Positions 19,364 through 27,743 of a stretch of 64,000 bases of DNA are shown here, piece after piece. The stretch comes from Alcaligenes faecalis (GTDB lineage: Bacteria > Pseudomonadota > Gammaproteobacteria > Burkholderiales > Burkholderiaceae_B), in the NCBI RefSeq assembly GCF_005311025.1, contig NZ_CP031747.1:1054001-1118000 (forward strand), given 5' to 3'. The position numbers and the translations under genes are program-made. The number at the start of each line of letters is the position of its first letter. The first letter of the stretch is position 1. Under the pieces are notes generated by a model that was given only the letters and a program-made list of their open reading frames with translations, was not told where the DNA came from and did not search any database.

Positions 19364-19387
19364 AGGGCCGGCACGGTTGCCGGCTCT
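19364..19387 (+). terminator. Intrinsic terminator after acnA
   Basis: A 10-bp stem (one G-U pair, core GCCGGCA / TGCCGGC) with a 4-nt loop is followed by TTGTTT. It lies 86 bp after the acnA stop and ends 18 bp before the next start codon. Confidence 0.6.
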
Positions 19388-19405
19388 TTGTTTGGATAAA
19401 GAAAA

Positions 19406-20821
19406 ATGGCAAATACCCAAGAAGCGTCTTGGTCTGAACTCCTGTCTGGCCGTAATGGCTTGCGCTCACTGGCCTTGGCCGGGGGCGTGGCCGTTCATGC
19501 GATCAACGTGTACGTGGCGACCACGATTCTGCCCTCGGTGGTGGAGGATATCGGCGGGCTGGAGTACTACGCCTGGAATACCACGCTATTTGTGGTGGCC
19601 TCGATTCTGGGCTCGGCCCTGTCGCCACAAGTTCTGGAAAAACTGGGTCTGCGTCACAGCTTCTTGATGTCCTTGCTGTTCTTTGCCATTGGCACGACCC
19701 TGTGCGCGGCAGCGCCTTCCATGCCTTTCCTGCTCTTTGCCCGCACGATTCAAGGTTTGGGCGGCGGCTTGCTGCTGGGCCTGAGCTATTCTTCGATCCG
19801 GCTGGTATTTGAAGAGCGACTTTGGCCGCGCGTCATGGCCTTGGTGTCCAGTATGTGGGGCGTGGCAACCTTGTCGGGCCCGGCGATTGGGGGGGTATTT
19901 GCCCAGATGGGACAGTGGCGTCTGGCCTTCTGGAGTGTCCTGCCATGTGCTGCTTTGCTGGCGATTCTGGTCTGGACGCAATTGCGCGATGCGCGTGCGC
20001 CTGAAACCCGTAAATCCGGTTCCACTTTGGGCAAGGTATTGCTGCTGACCGCTTCTGTGCTGGTCATGTCCGCAGGTAGCCTGTCTACTTCCTGGATGAT
20101 CAATCTGGCCGGTGTGCTGGGCGGGGCGATTCTGGTTTATTTGATGGCGCGTGCCGACAGCAAGTCCACCAGTCGCCTGTTTCCGCAGGGCACTTACTCC
20201 ATCAGCACGGCCTTGGGCAGTCTGTATGCCGGTATTGGTCTGGTCAGCGTGGCCGTGGCAACGGAAATTTTCATTCCCTATTTCCTGCAGATCATCCACC
20301 ACATGAGCCCGCTGAAAGCAGGCTACCTGACGGCCTTGATGTCAGGCGGCTGGACCCTGGGTTCTATTGCCAGCTCCAGCCGGGGGCTGAAAACCGGGGA
20401 TCGCATGATTATTGCCGGGCCTGTGCTCTCGGGCTTGTCATTGGCTGCCTTGGGCGTCTTTATCCCGTGGGTAGGCTTGAGTGAGGGCATAGACTATTCC
20501 TGGGCCTTGTACCTGTCTTTATTGGGAGTCGGAGTGGGGATTGGTCTGGCCTGGCCGCATTTGCTGACGCGGGTATTTCATTCCGCGCCCAAGGGGCAGG
20601 AGAATATTGCCTCGGCCGCCATTACCACCTTGCAGTTGTTCACGATGGCATTGGGTGCGGCCTTGGCAGGAATCATTACGACAGCCTCGGGCTTTGTGGA
20701 CCCCGGTGGGGTGCAGGGCGCACGCCAGTCGGCGCAGGCTCTGCTGTGGTTGTTTGCCCTGGCGCCCCTTCTTGCAGCCTTCTTGTCCGGGCCTGCGCGT
20801 CGGGTGCGCCCCAAGGCTTAG
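19406..20821 (+). CDS. MFS transporter (drug-efflux type)
   Basis: A 471-residue major facilitator protein. Twelve to fourteen hydrophobic segments are visible, with the first-half motif RTIQGLGGGLLLGLSYSSIR typical of proton-driven exporters of the DHA2-like group. A long second half includes a charged loop around LKTGDRM. The start ATG 19406 is near GGATAAAGAAA, a weak ribosome site. No regulator is adjacent and the gene ends in a 4-bp tail-to-tail overlap with the aldo/keto reductase. The substrate is unknown. Confidence 0.85.
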   Translation: MANTQEASWSELLSGRNGLRSLALAGGVAVHAINVYVATTILPSVVEDIGGLEYYAWNTTLFVVASILGSALSPQVLEKLGLRHSFLMSLLFFAIGTTLCAAAPSMPFLLFARTIQGLGGGLLLGLSYSSIRLVFEERLWPRVMALVSSMWGVATLSGPAIGGVFAQMGQWRLAFWSVLPCAALLAILVWTQLRDARAPETRKSGSTLGKVLLLTASVLVMSAGSLSTSWMINLAGVLGGAILVYLMARADSKSTSRLFPQGTYSISTALGSLYAGIGLVSVAVATEIFIPYFLQIIHHMSPLKAGYLTALMSGGWTLGSIASSSRGLKTGDRMIIAGPVLSGLSLAALGVFIPWVGLSEGIDYSWALYLSLLGVGVGIGLAWPHLLTRVFHSAPKGQENIASAAITTLQLFTMALGAALAGIITTASGFVDPGGVQGARQSAQALLWLFALAPLLAAFLSGPARRVRPKA

Positions 20822-21672
20822 TCCTGGACGGTGCTTTTGGGCAGGCGGAACAGCTCTGGATCCGGGCCAAGACGGCCGTCGGCCTGATCCAGGCTGGCAA
20901 TGGCGGCCATATCGGCTTCGCTTAGCTCAAAGCTGAAAATGTCCATATTGTCGCGCTGGCGCTCGGGGGAGTTGGACTTGGTAATCACCATATTGCCCAG
21001 CTGAATCTGCCAGCGCAGCATGATTTGCGCCACGGAACGGCCATGTTCCTTGGCAATCTTGTTCAACACCGGGTTGTCCCACAGCGTGCCCAATCCCAGC
21101 GGGCTCCAGGCTTGCGTCTGGATGGCGTGGTCTTCGTGGTAATGGCGCGATTCAGCCTGCTGAAAGCCGGGGTGCAGCTCGATCTGGTTCAGTACGGGCA
21201 ACACACCCGTCTTGTCCAGCAAGGTTTGCAGGTGCTGGGGCAGGAAGTTGCACACCCCAATCGACTTCACACGACCTTCATTGCGCAGATTGATCAGCGT
21301 TTCCCAAGTCTGGATGTACTGGCGGTTCTTGGGCACGGGCCAGTGAATCAGGTACAGATCCACATAATCCAGCTGCAGCTTGTCCATGCTTTCTTCAAAG
21401 CCTGCACGGGTATTGTCGTGGCCATGCATGTCATTCCACAGCTTGGTGGTCACAAACAGCTCTTCGCGTGGCACCTTGGACTGACGAATCCCTTGGCCCA
21501 CCTCGGCCTCGTTACCGTAGATGGCGGCGGTATCGATCAGGCGGTAGCCTGCTTCGATGCCACTGCACACCACATCGGCCGTTTGCTCGGCAGGTACCTG
21601 CCACACGCCCATGCCCAGTTGTGGCGCACGGTTATCGTCGTGGAAGGTGATTGTTGGGGGGGTAGTCGACAT
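20818..21672 (-). CDS. Aldo/keto reductase (2,5-diketo-D-gluconate reductase type)
   Basis: A 284-residue NADPH-dependent aldo/keto reductase. The catalytic tetrad is visible as D and Y in RLIDTAAIYGNEAEVG, K in VTTKLWND and H in LYLIHWPVP; the cofactor pocket has ITKSNSPERQRDN near the C terminus. It resembles DkgA/DkgB-like enzymes that reduce methylglyoxal and other small aldehydes. The start at 21672 has AGGAG at the proper distance; a further upstream in-frame ATG at 21696 is less likely. Monocistronic. Physiological substrate not determined. Confidence 0.88.
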   Translation of the reverse strand: MSTTPPTITFHDDNRAPQLGMGVWQVPAEQTADVVCSGIEAGYRLIDTAAIYGNEAEVGQGIRQSKVPREELFVTTKLWNDMHGHDNTRAGFEESMDKLQLDYVDLYLIHWPVPKNRQYIQTWETLINLRNEGRVKSIGVCNFLPQHLQTLLDKTGVLPVLNQIELHPGFQQAESRHYHEDHAIQTQAWSPLGLGTLWDNPVLNKIAKEHGRSVAQIMLRWQIQLGNMVITKSNSPERQRDNMDIFSFELSEADMAAIASLDQADGRLGPDPELFRLPKSTVQD

Positions 21673-21973
21673 AGGTCTCTCCTCGGTTGAGTGCACGGCA
21701 AAACAGCCAGGACATGGCTGATGAAACCACCGCGCATTGGGAACGATCGGGCTCTAGAGTACAGGCGGTGTCAAAGCAAAAGTCCTTAAAAGGACATGAA
21801 TCCGCATGGGATGGACACGCGAAGCTTGTACGTAGGCAGGAAATTAGCTTATTGTTTTTTGTCCTGCGGCGATTATAGAGGCGTCGACTGGATTTTTTCT
21901 TAAGATGTTGCAATCTGCATCATTCATGATCCCATATAAGCTTTAGCTCTATGGGATTCCAGCTGGAGTAAGT
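21673..21973. other. Divergent intergenic region between aldo/keto reductase and panB
   Basis: No gene is evident in these 301 bp. A possible sigma-70 promoter for panB is TTGTTT (21852-21857) with TATAGA (21874-21879, 16-bp spacer). A dyad with 8-bp arms ATCCCATA / TATGGGAT lies at 21929-21957, immediately before the panB ribosome site, where it could form a 5'-leader hairpin or be an operator. Confidence 0.4.
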
Positions 21974-22795
21974 ATGAGCGTACATACCACGCAGGTCCGC
22001 GTTAGCGTACCCGCCTTGATCGCCTGCAAGGGCAAACAAAAAATTGCTTCATTAACAGCCTACATCGCGCCTATCGCACGTATGCTGGACGAGCACCTGG
22101 ATATGATTCTGGTGGGCGATTCGACCGCTATGGTGGGCTATGCCATGCCCGATACCCTGAGCATTACGGTCGATATGATGGCGGCCCATGCTGCTGCCGT
22201 GGTGCGTGCGACTCAACATGCTTGTATTGTCGTGGATATGCCGTTTGGCAGCTATCAGGAATCACCCCAGCAGGCATTTGCCAATGCATCGCGTATGCTC
22301 GCCATCAGCGGTGCCCAATCGGTGAAGCTGGAAGGCGGTCAGGCCATGGCTGAAACCACGCGCTTCCTGGTCGAGCGCGGCGTGCCCGTGCTGGCACACG
22401 TGGGTTTGATGCCCCAGTACGTCAACACCATGGGCGGTTACAAGGCTCAAGGCATGACAGATGCCGCTGCCCAACGTGTGCTGGAAGACGCTGTGGCTCA
22501 CGCACAGGCGGGTGCCTGGGGGGTGGTGCTGGAAGGGGTGGCAGAAGGTCTGGGCCGCCGTATTACTGAAACCATCGCCATTCCGACCATCGGTATCGGT
22601 GCGTCCCCCGCATGTGATGGCCAGGTTCTGGTGACGGAAGACATTCTGGGTCTGACCAATGGCAAGATCCCCAAATTCGCCAAACCCTACGCGGATGTGG
22701 GTGCCTTGATCTCCCAGGCAGCCGGTCAATACGCGGCTGAAGTGCGTGATGGTTCTTTCCCCACGCTGGATCAATGTTTCGGTGTGAAACGCTAG
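21974..22795 (+). CDS. panB: 3-methyl-2-oxobutanoate hydroxymethyltransferase
   Basis: A 273-residue PanB, which adds a hydroxymethyl group from methylene-tetrahydrofolate to 2-oxoisovalerate, the first committed step to pantothenate. Recognised by DMILVGDSTAMVGYAMPDTL (metal-binding Asp), VKLEGGQAMAET, HVGLMPQYVNTMGGYKAQG and IPTIGIGASPACDGQVLV. GGAG lies before the ATG. panC is not adjacent, so the pathway is split in this genome. A LysR gene follows 64 bp downstream on the same strand but is probably unrelated. Confidence 0.95.
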   Translation: MSVHTTQVRVSVPALIACKGKQKIASLTAYIAPIARMLDEHLDMILVGDSTAMVGYAMPDTLSITVDMMAAHAAAVVRATQHACIVVDMPFGSYQESPQQAFANASRMLAISGAQSVKLEGGQAMAETTRFLVERGVPVLAHVGLMPQYVNTMGGYKAQGMTDAAAQRVLEDAVAHAQAGAWGVVLEGVAEGLGRRITETIAIPTIGIGASPACDGQVLVTEDILGLTNGKIPKFAKPYADVGALISQAAGQYAAEVRDGSFPTLDQCFGVKR

Positions 22796-22859
22796 TCCGG
22801 CTAACTATTCCGCATTAGAATATTCCGTGTTGATAAATGCGGCATTCACATAGAACGAC

Positions 22860-23825
22860 ATGGAAATTCGCCAATTAGAAGCCTTTGCAGCGGTGATGTC
22901 TGCTGGCAGTGTTACCGCTGCTGGCAGACTGCTGGACCGCTCTCAGCCAGTGGTTAGCCGCCAGATCCAGGAGCTGGAACAGGAACTGGGCTTCAGGCTT
23001 TTTACCCGTACCCGTCCGCAGGTCACCTTGACTGAACAAGGGCGCGAGTTCTATCTGGAAGCCCGGCCCGTGCTGATGAATCTGGAGGTGCTGCAAAGCC
23101 GCGCTCTGGAAATCGCCCGTGGGGGCCTGCGACCTCTGCGCATTGTGACTACTCACGCCTTGGCGATTGGCTTGGTGCCGCAAGCGCTGGGCATCATGGA
23201 GCAGCACGATCCGGCCTTCAAGCAAAAGCTGATTATTGATACGGTAAAGCCGGAAGAAGTGGTGCAAGCCATTGACGAAGGACGGGCCGATCTGGCGGTG
23301 ACCAGTTTGCCGCTGGACATTGATGGCTGCACCTTGCATTGGTCAGGTCAAAGCCCCTGCCTGCTGGGCATGGCCGTCAATCATCCCCTGGCCAAACAGG
23401 AACTGGTGCGTCTCAGTGATATTCAGGGCACCCCCCTGATTTCTATCCAGAACCGCCACCGCTTGCGTCATACCCTGGCAACCGCCTTGCTGCGTGCCAG
23501 CCCGGAAGCCCCGGAAGATATCCGTCATATCGAGGTTGCCTCCTCGTTGGAAGGCCTGGTTCTGGCCAGCCAAGGGGTAGGCGTGTCCTTGATTGACCCC
23601 TTTACCGCCCACGGCCTGCCACTGCCCAACGTCGTGTTGCGCCCGATTGATATCCACGTTCCTTATATGGTCGGTGTGGTGTCTTTGCGATCCCGCGAAC
23701 TGCGTCCGGATGCGCAGCGCCTGGTCGAGGCCATGCGGCAGTATGTGCTGCAATTTATCCCGCGCTTTGTGCTGGGGGATGACACCGGCTTGCCAAGCAC
23801 CCAGGATCCGTTTGACTCGCTGTAA
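22860..23825 (+). CDS. LysR-family transcriptional regulator
   Basis: A 321-residue LysR protein: MEIRQLEAFAAVMSAGSVTA begins the winged helix, with the recognition helix at DRSQPVVSRQIQELEQELGF; the effector domain starts near residue 92. It resembles regulators of amino-acid or opine metabolism (NocR/OccR-like) only loosely. It has no divergent partner: panB is upstream on the same strand and the kyn operon converges on it. Its target cannot be assigned. A small 7-bp hairpin (23825-23842) follows. Confidence 0.88.
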   Translation: MEIRQLEAFAAVMSAGSVTAAGRLLDRSQPVVSRQIQELEQELGFRLFTRTRPQVTLTEQGREFYLEARPVLMNLEVLQSRALEIARGGLRPLRIVTTHALAIGLVPQALGIMEQHDPAFKQKLIIDTVKPEEVVQAIDEGRADLAVTSLPLDIDGCTLHWSGQSPCLLGMAVNHPLAKQELVRLSDIQGTPLISIQNRHRLRHTLATALLRASPEAPEDIRHIEVASSLEGLVLASQGVGVSLIDPFTAHGLPLPNVVLRPIDIHVPYMVGVVSLRSRELRPDAQRLVEAMRQYVLQFIPRFVLGDDTGLPSTQDPFDSL

Positions 23826-23842
23826 TCAACACGCTTGTTGAT
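23825..23842. terminator. Small hairpin between convergent LysR and ridA genes
   Basis: ATCAACA / TGTTGAT form a 7-bp stem with a CGCT loop directly at the LysR stop codon. There is no T-run, so terminator function is weakly supported. Confidence 0.3.
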
Positions 23843-23888
23843 CAAGGCTCGGACGGCTTTGCTGGATGCTCGTCCGCCTCTGCAGGTC

Positions 23889-24266
23889 TTAGGGGATCAT
23901 TGCGTACGCCAGAACTTCCAGCTTCATGCCCGGCTCCACCAAGGCTGCAACGCCAACACTGGCGCGGTTGGGGAAGGGCGCAGAGAAAAACTCCCTGTAC
24001 ACCTTGTCGATGCTGTCCATGTCGGCAACATCGGTCATGTAGATCAGCACTTGGGTGACATTTTCCAGGCTGCCACCGGCCGCTTGCGTGGCCCGTTGCA
24101 GATTGGCAAAGGTCAGGCGAGCTTGCTGCTCGATGCTTCCCGTATCAATGCTGCCGTCCGGCCGCACAGGTCCGTTCACCGTAAACAGCATTTCCCCCTT
24201 GGCTTTGACGGCCCAGGAAAACGCTTGCTTCAGGGGTGGCAGTCCGACGTCGACAACTTGTTTCAT
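23889..24266 (-). CDS. RidA/YjgF family enamine-imine deaminase
   Basis: A 125-residue RidA-superfamily protein. R101 (PNRASVGV) and E117 (KLEVLA), the substrate-carboxylate and catalytic positions, are conserved. RidA proteins hydrolyse 2-aminoacrylate-type enamines to keto acids; several subgroups act in aromatic amino-acid breakdown. The start ATG at 24266 shares one base with the TGA of the arylformamidase (TGATG), with GGAG six bases upstream, so translation is coupled. It is the last gene of the kynA operon, suggesting a role in tryptophan degradation. Confidence 0.88.
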   Translation of the reverse strand: MKQVVDVGLPPLKQAFSWAVKAKGEMLFTVNGPVRPDGSIDTGSIEQQARLTFANLQRATQAAGGSLENVTQVLIYMTDVADMDSIDKVYREFFSAPFPNRASVGVAALVEPGMKLEVLAYAMIP

Positions 24267-25171
24267 CACTTGCTCCGAGTAGGGGTGACCGGCAAGGACG
24301 CAAAGAGCGCGTGCGTGGCATCGCCCAAGCGGGTGTTGGGACGAGCCTGGTCAAGAATGACATCGAAGTGGTTGCGTGCTGGCATTTCGATGGGGGGCAG
24401 ATACCGGACACCTAGTGCATTAAGCGCATCGGCAAAAGCCTGACTCTGGCGTTTGAACTCCGAGGTTTCGATTTCTCCCCAGCTGATGATGGCGGGCGGA
24501 AAGCCCGTCAGATCAAGCAGTTGGGGGCTGATCGCCCGTGCGCTCGCCGAGTCTAGAGACAGTGCCTCATTGATGCTGGTGCCAATCAGGGGCTGCAGGT
24601 CGTAAATGCCTGAAACCAGTACCGCCGCTGCGGGTGCCCCTACGGGTAAATCGGCATCATCTTTCCATCCACGCAAGCAGCACATGGCCGCCAGATGGGC
24701 GCCGGCAGAACTGCCGGAAACGACGATACGTTGCGGGTCAAAGCCCAGCTCTTCGCCGTGTTGGTGCAGCCAGCGCAGTGCCTGGCGGCATTCCAGTACC
24801 ATCTCGTGGACAGAGGCTTGCGGTGCCAAGGTGTAATCGATAGCGGCAAAGGCAATGCCGGCCTCGATGCAGTCCGGGGCCGAGAATAAAGAGGAGGCCT
24901 TGGAAAGTTCCTGCCAGTAGCCGCCATGAATAAACAGTAGCAGCGGCGGGAGGGATTTCGAGTCGCGGGGCGCAGGTAAAAAGAGGTCAAGCTTATGCGC
25001 GGCGGCACTGCCATAGGCAAGCTCGGCATGCCGAGCTCCGCTTTGCAAGGCTGCTGTGCTAAGCGTGGCGTAGTCCTCGATATAGGGCGCATAGTTCCCG
25101 CCTATGCAGGAGCTGGGCGAATATTCGCGCTCGCGCTCCTGCGCGGAGAGTAAGTCTTGTGGGGCTTGCAT
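24266..25171 (-). CDS. Alpha/beta hydrolase, arylformamidase (AFMID) type
   Basis: A 301-residue alpha/beta hydrolase with HGGYW (82-86) forming the oxyanion hole and GSSAG (153-157) carrying the nucleophile S155; Asp and His of the triad are probably in the ISWGEIETSE and NHFDVILD regions. HGGYW is characteristic of the animal AFMID kynurenine formamidases. It directly follows kynA with a one-base TAATG overlap, so it most likely converts N-formylkynurenine to kynurenine in place of the unrelated bacterial KynB. The role is strongly suggested by context but not proven. Confidence 0.87.
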   Translation of the reverse strand: MQAPQDLLSAQEREREYSPSSCIGGNYAPYIEDYATLSTAALQSGARHAELAYGSAAAHKLDLFLPAPRDSKSLPPLLLFIHGGYWQELSKASSLFSAPDCIEAGIAFAAIDYTLAPQASVHEMVLECRQALRWLHQHGEELGFDPQRIVVSGSSAGAHLAAMCCLRGWKDDADLPVGAPAAAVLVSGIYDLQPLIGTSINEALSLDSASARAISPQLLDLTGFPPAIISWGEIETSEFKRQSQAFADALNALGVRYLPPIEMPARNHFDVILDQARPNTRLGDATHALFASLPVTPTRSK

Positions 25172-26043
25172 TACAGCGCGGTCCGAACAGTCCAGATCTC
25201 GGGGAACAGCACCACATCGAGCATCTTGCGCAGGTAACTGACGCCGCCTGTGCCGCCCGTGCCGCGTTTGAAGCCGATGACGCGCTCAACAGTCGTGACA
25301 TGGCGGAAACGCCAAAGACGGAAGGCGTCCTCAATGTCGGTCAGCTTCTCGCCCAGCTGGTATAGATCCCAGTGTGCATGCGGGTCACGGTAGACCTCCA
25401 ACCATGCAGCTTCCACCTCGGGGCTGGCTTCGTAGGGCTGTGTCCAGTCACGGTCCAGGTGATCGGCAGGAATGGCAAAGCCTTGGCGGGCCAGCAGGCG
25501 CAGCGACTCGTCATAGAGCGAAGGGGCTCGGTACGCCTTGTCGACCATCTGGAGCAGGTCTGGCCTATGGGCATGGGGCTTGAGCATGGCCGCATTCTTG
25601 TTGCCCAGAGCAAATTCAATGCAGCGATACTGCGCGCTTTGAAAACCGCTGGAGCTGGCCAGATAAGGGCGCATCGCCGTGTATTCCGGCGGGGTCATGG
25701 TCGAGAGCACGGTCCAGGCACTGACCAGCTGCTCCATGATGCGCGAGACCCGCGCCATCATCTTGAAGGTGTCGGCGTAGCGGTCGGCTGCGATGGCTGC
25801 AGTGGCGGCGGTCACTTCATGCAGCATCAGTTTCATCCAGAGTTCGCTGGTCTGGTGCTGGATGATGAACAGCATTTCGTCGTGGGCAGGCGAGAGCGGG
25901 TGTTGAGCGCCCAGCACCTCGTCCAGGTGCAAGTAGTCGCCATAGCTCATGGATTGGCTGAAATCCAACTGCGCTTTTTCTTCCGAAACAATGCGCTCTG
26001 TCTCGCTGATTCCCTTGTCAGCCGATGCTTTGGAAGCATTCAT
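25171..26043 (-). CDS. kynA: Tryptophan 2,3-dioxygenase
   Basis: A 290-residue haem dioxygenase that opens the indole ring of L-tryptophan to N-formylkynurenine. The active-site base is H63 in [13 protein letters not shown]; the proximal haem histidine is in [20 protein letters not shown] near the C terminus, where GTGGT binds the substrate. The start ATG at 26043 gives the usual family length; a longer in-frame extension to 26154 runs through the upstream hairpin and lacks similarity. It is the first gene of the kynA-arylformamidase-ridA operon, divergent from an Lrp-type regulator. Confidence 0.95.
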   Translation of the reverse strand: MNASKASADKGISETERIVSEEKAQLDFSQSMSYGDYLHLDEVLGAQHPLSPAHDEMLFIIQHQTSELWMKLMLHEVTAATAAIAADRYADTFKMMARVSRIMEQLVSAWTVLSTMTPPEYTAMRPYLASSSGFQSAQYRCIEFALGNKNAAMLKPHAHRPDLLQMVDKAYRAPSLYDESLRLLARQGFAIPADHLDRDWTQPYEASPEVEAAWLEVYRDPHAHWDLYQLGEKLTDIEDAFRLWRFRHVTTVERVIGFKRGTGGTGGVSYLRKMLDVVLFPEIWTVRTAL

Positions 26044-26062
26044 TTGTTCTGTTCCCGGTACG

Positions 26063-26242
26063 TTAATAATGATCTGCGCGACCTGTGGAACAGGTCGCGT
26101 GGGTCGATAGAAAATCAAAGTCGCGTTGCGCGCCGAGGGGAGTTTGCAATACATCTTGCCCGAAGGTCTCCATCAGCGGCAGGATGCGGTCACCTGAGTA
26201 GGCGGGCATAGGGGTAAAGCTGAAATGGGTCTGTGGTTTCAT
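26063..26242 (-). pseudogene. Short remnant resembling the N terminus of an aminotransferase
   Basis: The complement from ATG 26242 encodes 59 residues starting MKPQTHFSFTPMPAYSGDRI and continuing [11 protein letters not shown]. The first 30 residues resemble the opening of aspartate/aromatic aminotransferases (F..P.AYAGDPIL.L.E.F..DPR). After residue 31 the similarity stops, and the frame ends at 26063. A tyrosine/tryptophan-type aminotransferase gene may once have stood ahead of kynA. It could instead be a small expressed leader peptide for kynA, whose start is 20 bp downstream. Confidence 0.45.
26077..26099. promoter_or_regulatory. Perfect 10-bp hairpin upstream of kynA
   Basis: CGCGACCTGT / ACAGGTCGCG form a perfect 10-bp stem with a GGA loop, 34-56 bp upstream of the kynA start. 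No T-run follows. It could be an mRNA leader structure, a partial terminator of the remnant upstream, or a regulator site; it coincides with the point where the remnant loses similarity. Confidence 0.5.
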
Positions 26243-26356
26243 AATTTCATCCCACTTAAATTTATGCGTTGATCTTATGGATTTAAGGGTCTTGCGCCAA
26301 GCTGTTTTTTATAGAAGCATAACTTTTTCTGAAAAACTTAAAAAACGGGTTTTTTT

Positions 26357-26845
26357 ATGCAAATAGAACTGGATCAGGTGGATGGCAGTTTGCTGGCCGA
26401 GCTGCAAGGAAACGCTAGGCTGACAACAAGCGAGCTGGCGCAAAAAGTGGGTATATCGCAGTCGCCTTGCTGGCGCCGGATTCGACGCATGGAAGAAGCC
26501 GGGCTTATTTCAGGCTACCACGCCCGGCTGGATCGTCGTGGCCTGGGTTATGGCGTGGTGGCCTTTGTCAGCATCAGTGTGGACTTTCAAAATGAAGAGC
26601 GTTCGGTGCAATTTGTGGAGGCCGTGCGCGATATTCCGGAGGTGGTGATGTGCCACGGCATTGCCGGTCCGGCGGATTTTTTGCTGATGGTCGTGGCCAA
26701 GGATCTGGACAGCTATTCGGAATTGTTGCAACGAAAATTGCATCGTTTACCCGGTGTTCGGCAAGCGCAGACCAGTTTTTCCTTGCAGGAATTCAAGGGC
26801 CTTAACGCGCTGCCAATCCCAGCAATGGCCGGCCCTGCAGCCTGA
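26357..26845 (+). CDS. kynR: Lrp/AsnC-family regulator, KynR-like
   Basis: A 162-residue Lrp/AsnC protein: N-terminal helix-turn-helix (LDQVDGSLLAELQGNARLTT, then ELAQKVGISQSPCWRRIRRM) and a C-terminal RAM ligand-binding domain (GYGVVAFVSISVDFQ to the PGVRQAQTSF strand). In Pseudomonas aeruginosa the kynurenine genes are activated by the Lrp-type KynR. The same divergent placement next to kynA supports that role here, which is why the symbol is offered. The ribosome site is poor. The 313-bp gap to kynA contains the aminotransferase remnant and a hairpin. Confidence 0.82.
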   Translation: MQIELDQVDGSLLAELQGNARLTTSELAQKVGISQSPCWRRIRRMEEAGLISGYHARLDRRGLGYGVVAFVSISVDFQNEERSVQFVEAVRDIPEVVMCHGIAGPADFLLMVVAKDLDSYSELLQRKLHRLPGVRQAQTSFSLQEFKGLNALPIPAMAGPAA

Positions 26846-27015
26846 TCAAGTGCTCTGCAAAAGCTGATGCGCGGCTCGCTCACAAAGCGTGTCGAGTCGC
26901 TCATCACGAATCAGGTGGCTAAGGGTTAGCTCTGATTTGTTGTCGTAGAAGTCCGTCCTTAGAATTGATCAAAAATCACAAATCTTTGCTCGAATTCACG
27001 TTGTGACGGAATTTA

Positions 27016-27708
27016 ATGAAACATTCAGATGCTGCAAGCACAAGCGCTCCGCTCGAAGCTTTTCAACCCATCGTTCGGCAATCCGTCAACGAAGCGGTCT
27101 ATCAAGCCCTACGTAACAAGCTGATGCACGGTGAGTACCGTGCGGGCCAAGTGCTTGGCATTCAGTACCTGGCCGATGCGCTGGGCACCAGCACCATGCC
27201 CGTGCGCGAAGCACTACGCCGTCTGGTGGCACAGCAGGGGCTGGAGCCTTTGCCTAACGGCACTACCCGTGTCCCTTTGATTACCAAAGCCTGCCTGAGC
27301 GATATTCGCCGCGCCCGTGTTTTGATCGAAGGCACCGTCACCGAATGGGCGGGGCCTTTCCTGACTCCGTCCGTGCTGGATCAGCTGGAACAACTGGCGC
27401 AAGAAATCACCCAAGAGCGCCGCACGCCCAAAGGCGTGGCCAGCAGCCTGGAAAAAAACCGGATCTTTCATTTCACGATTTACGGAGCTGCTCAGTCTCC
27501 CGTCATGCTCGCCATGATCGAGAGCCTGTGGCTGCAGTCGGGCGCTTACTTGCGTGAAACCCGCGAGCAGCTGCACAACGAAGACTCTGCCGATCACCTG
27601 CACGAATCCACCGTCAAAGCGCTGCGCGCGGGCAATTTTGCCCAGGCGCGCCAATACATTCAGGAAGATGTTTCCTGGATCTTTGATCGCTTGGACCTGG
27701 CCGATTAA
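27016..27708 (+). CDS. GntR-family regulator with FCD domain
   Basis: A 230-residue GntR/FadR-type repressor: winged helix at about 20-85 ([34 protein letters not shown]) and a helical FCD effector domain from about 95, with [14 protein letters not shown] and the metal/ligand histidine candidates in [12 protein letters not shown] and HLHEST. It lies 35 bp before the dehydratase gene on the same strand and is probably the first gene and local regulator of the sugar-acid operon. Confidence 0.9.
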   Translation: MKHSDAASTSAPLEAFQPIVRQSVNEAVYQALRNKLMHGEYRAGQVLGIQYLADALGTSTMPVREALRRLVAQQGLEPLPNGTTRVPLITKACLSDIRRARVLIEGTVTEWAGPFLTPSVLDQLEQLAQEITQERRTPKGVASSLEKNRIFHFTIYGAAQSPVMLAMIESLWLQSGAYLRETREQLHNEDSADHLHESTVKALRAGNFAQARQYIQEDVSWIFDRLDLAD

Positions 27709-27743
27709 GTCGATCTCTCAACTACTCATCACCACCAAAGACC

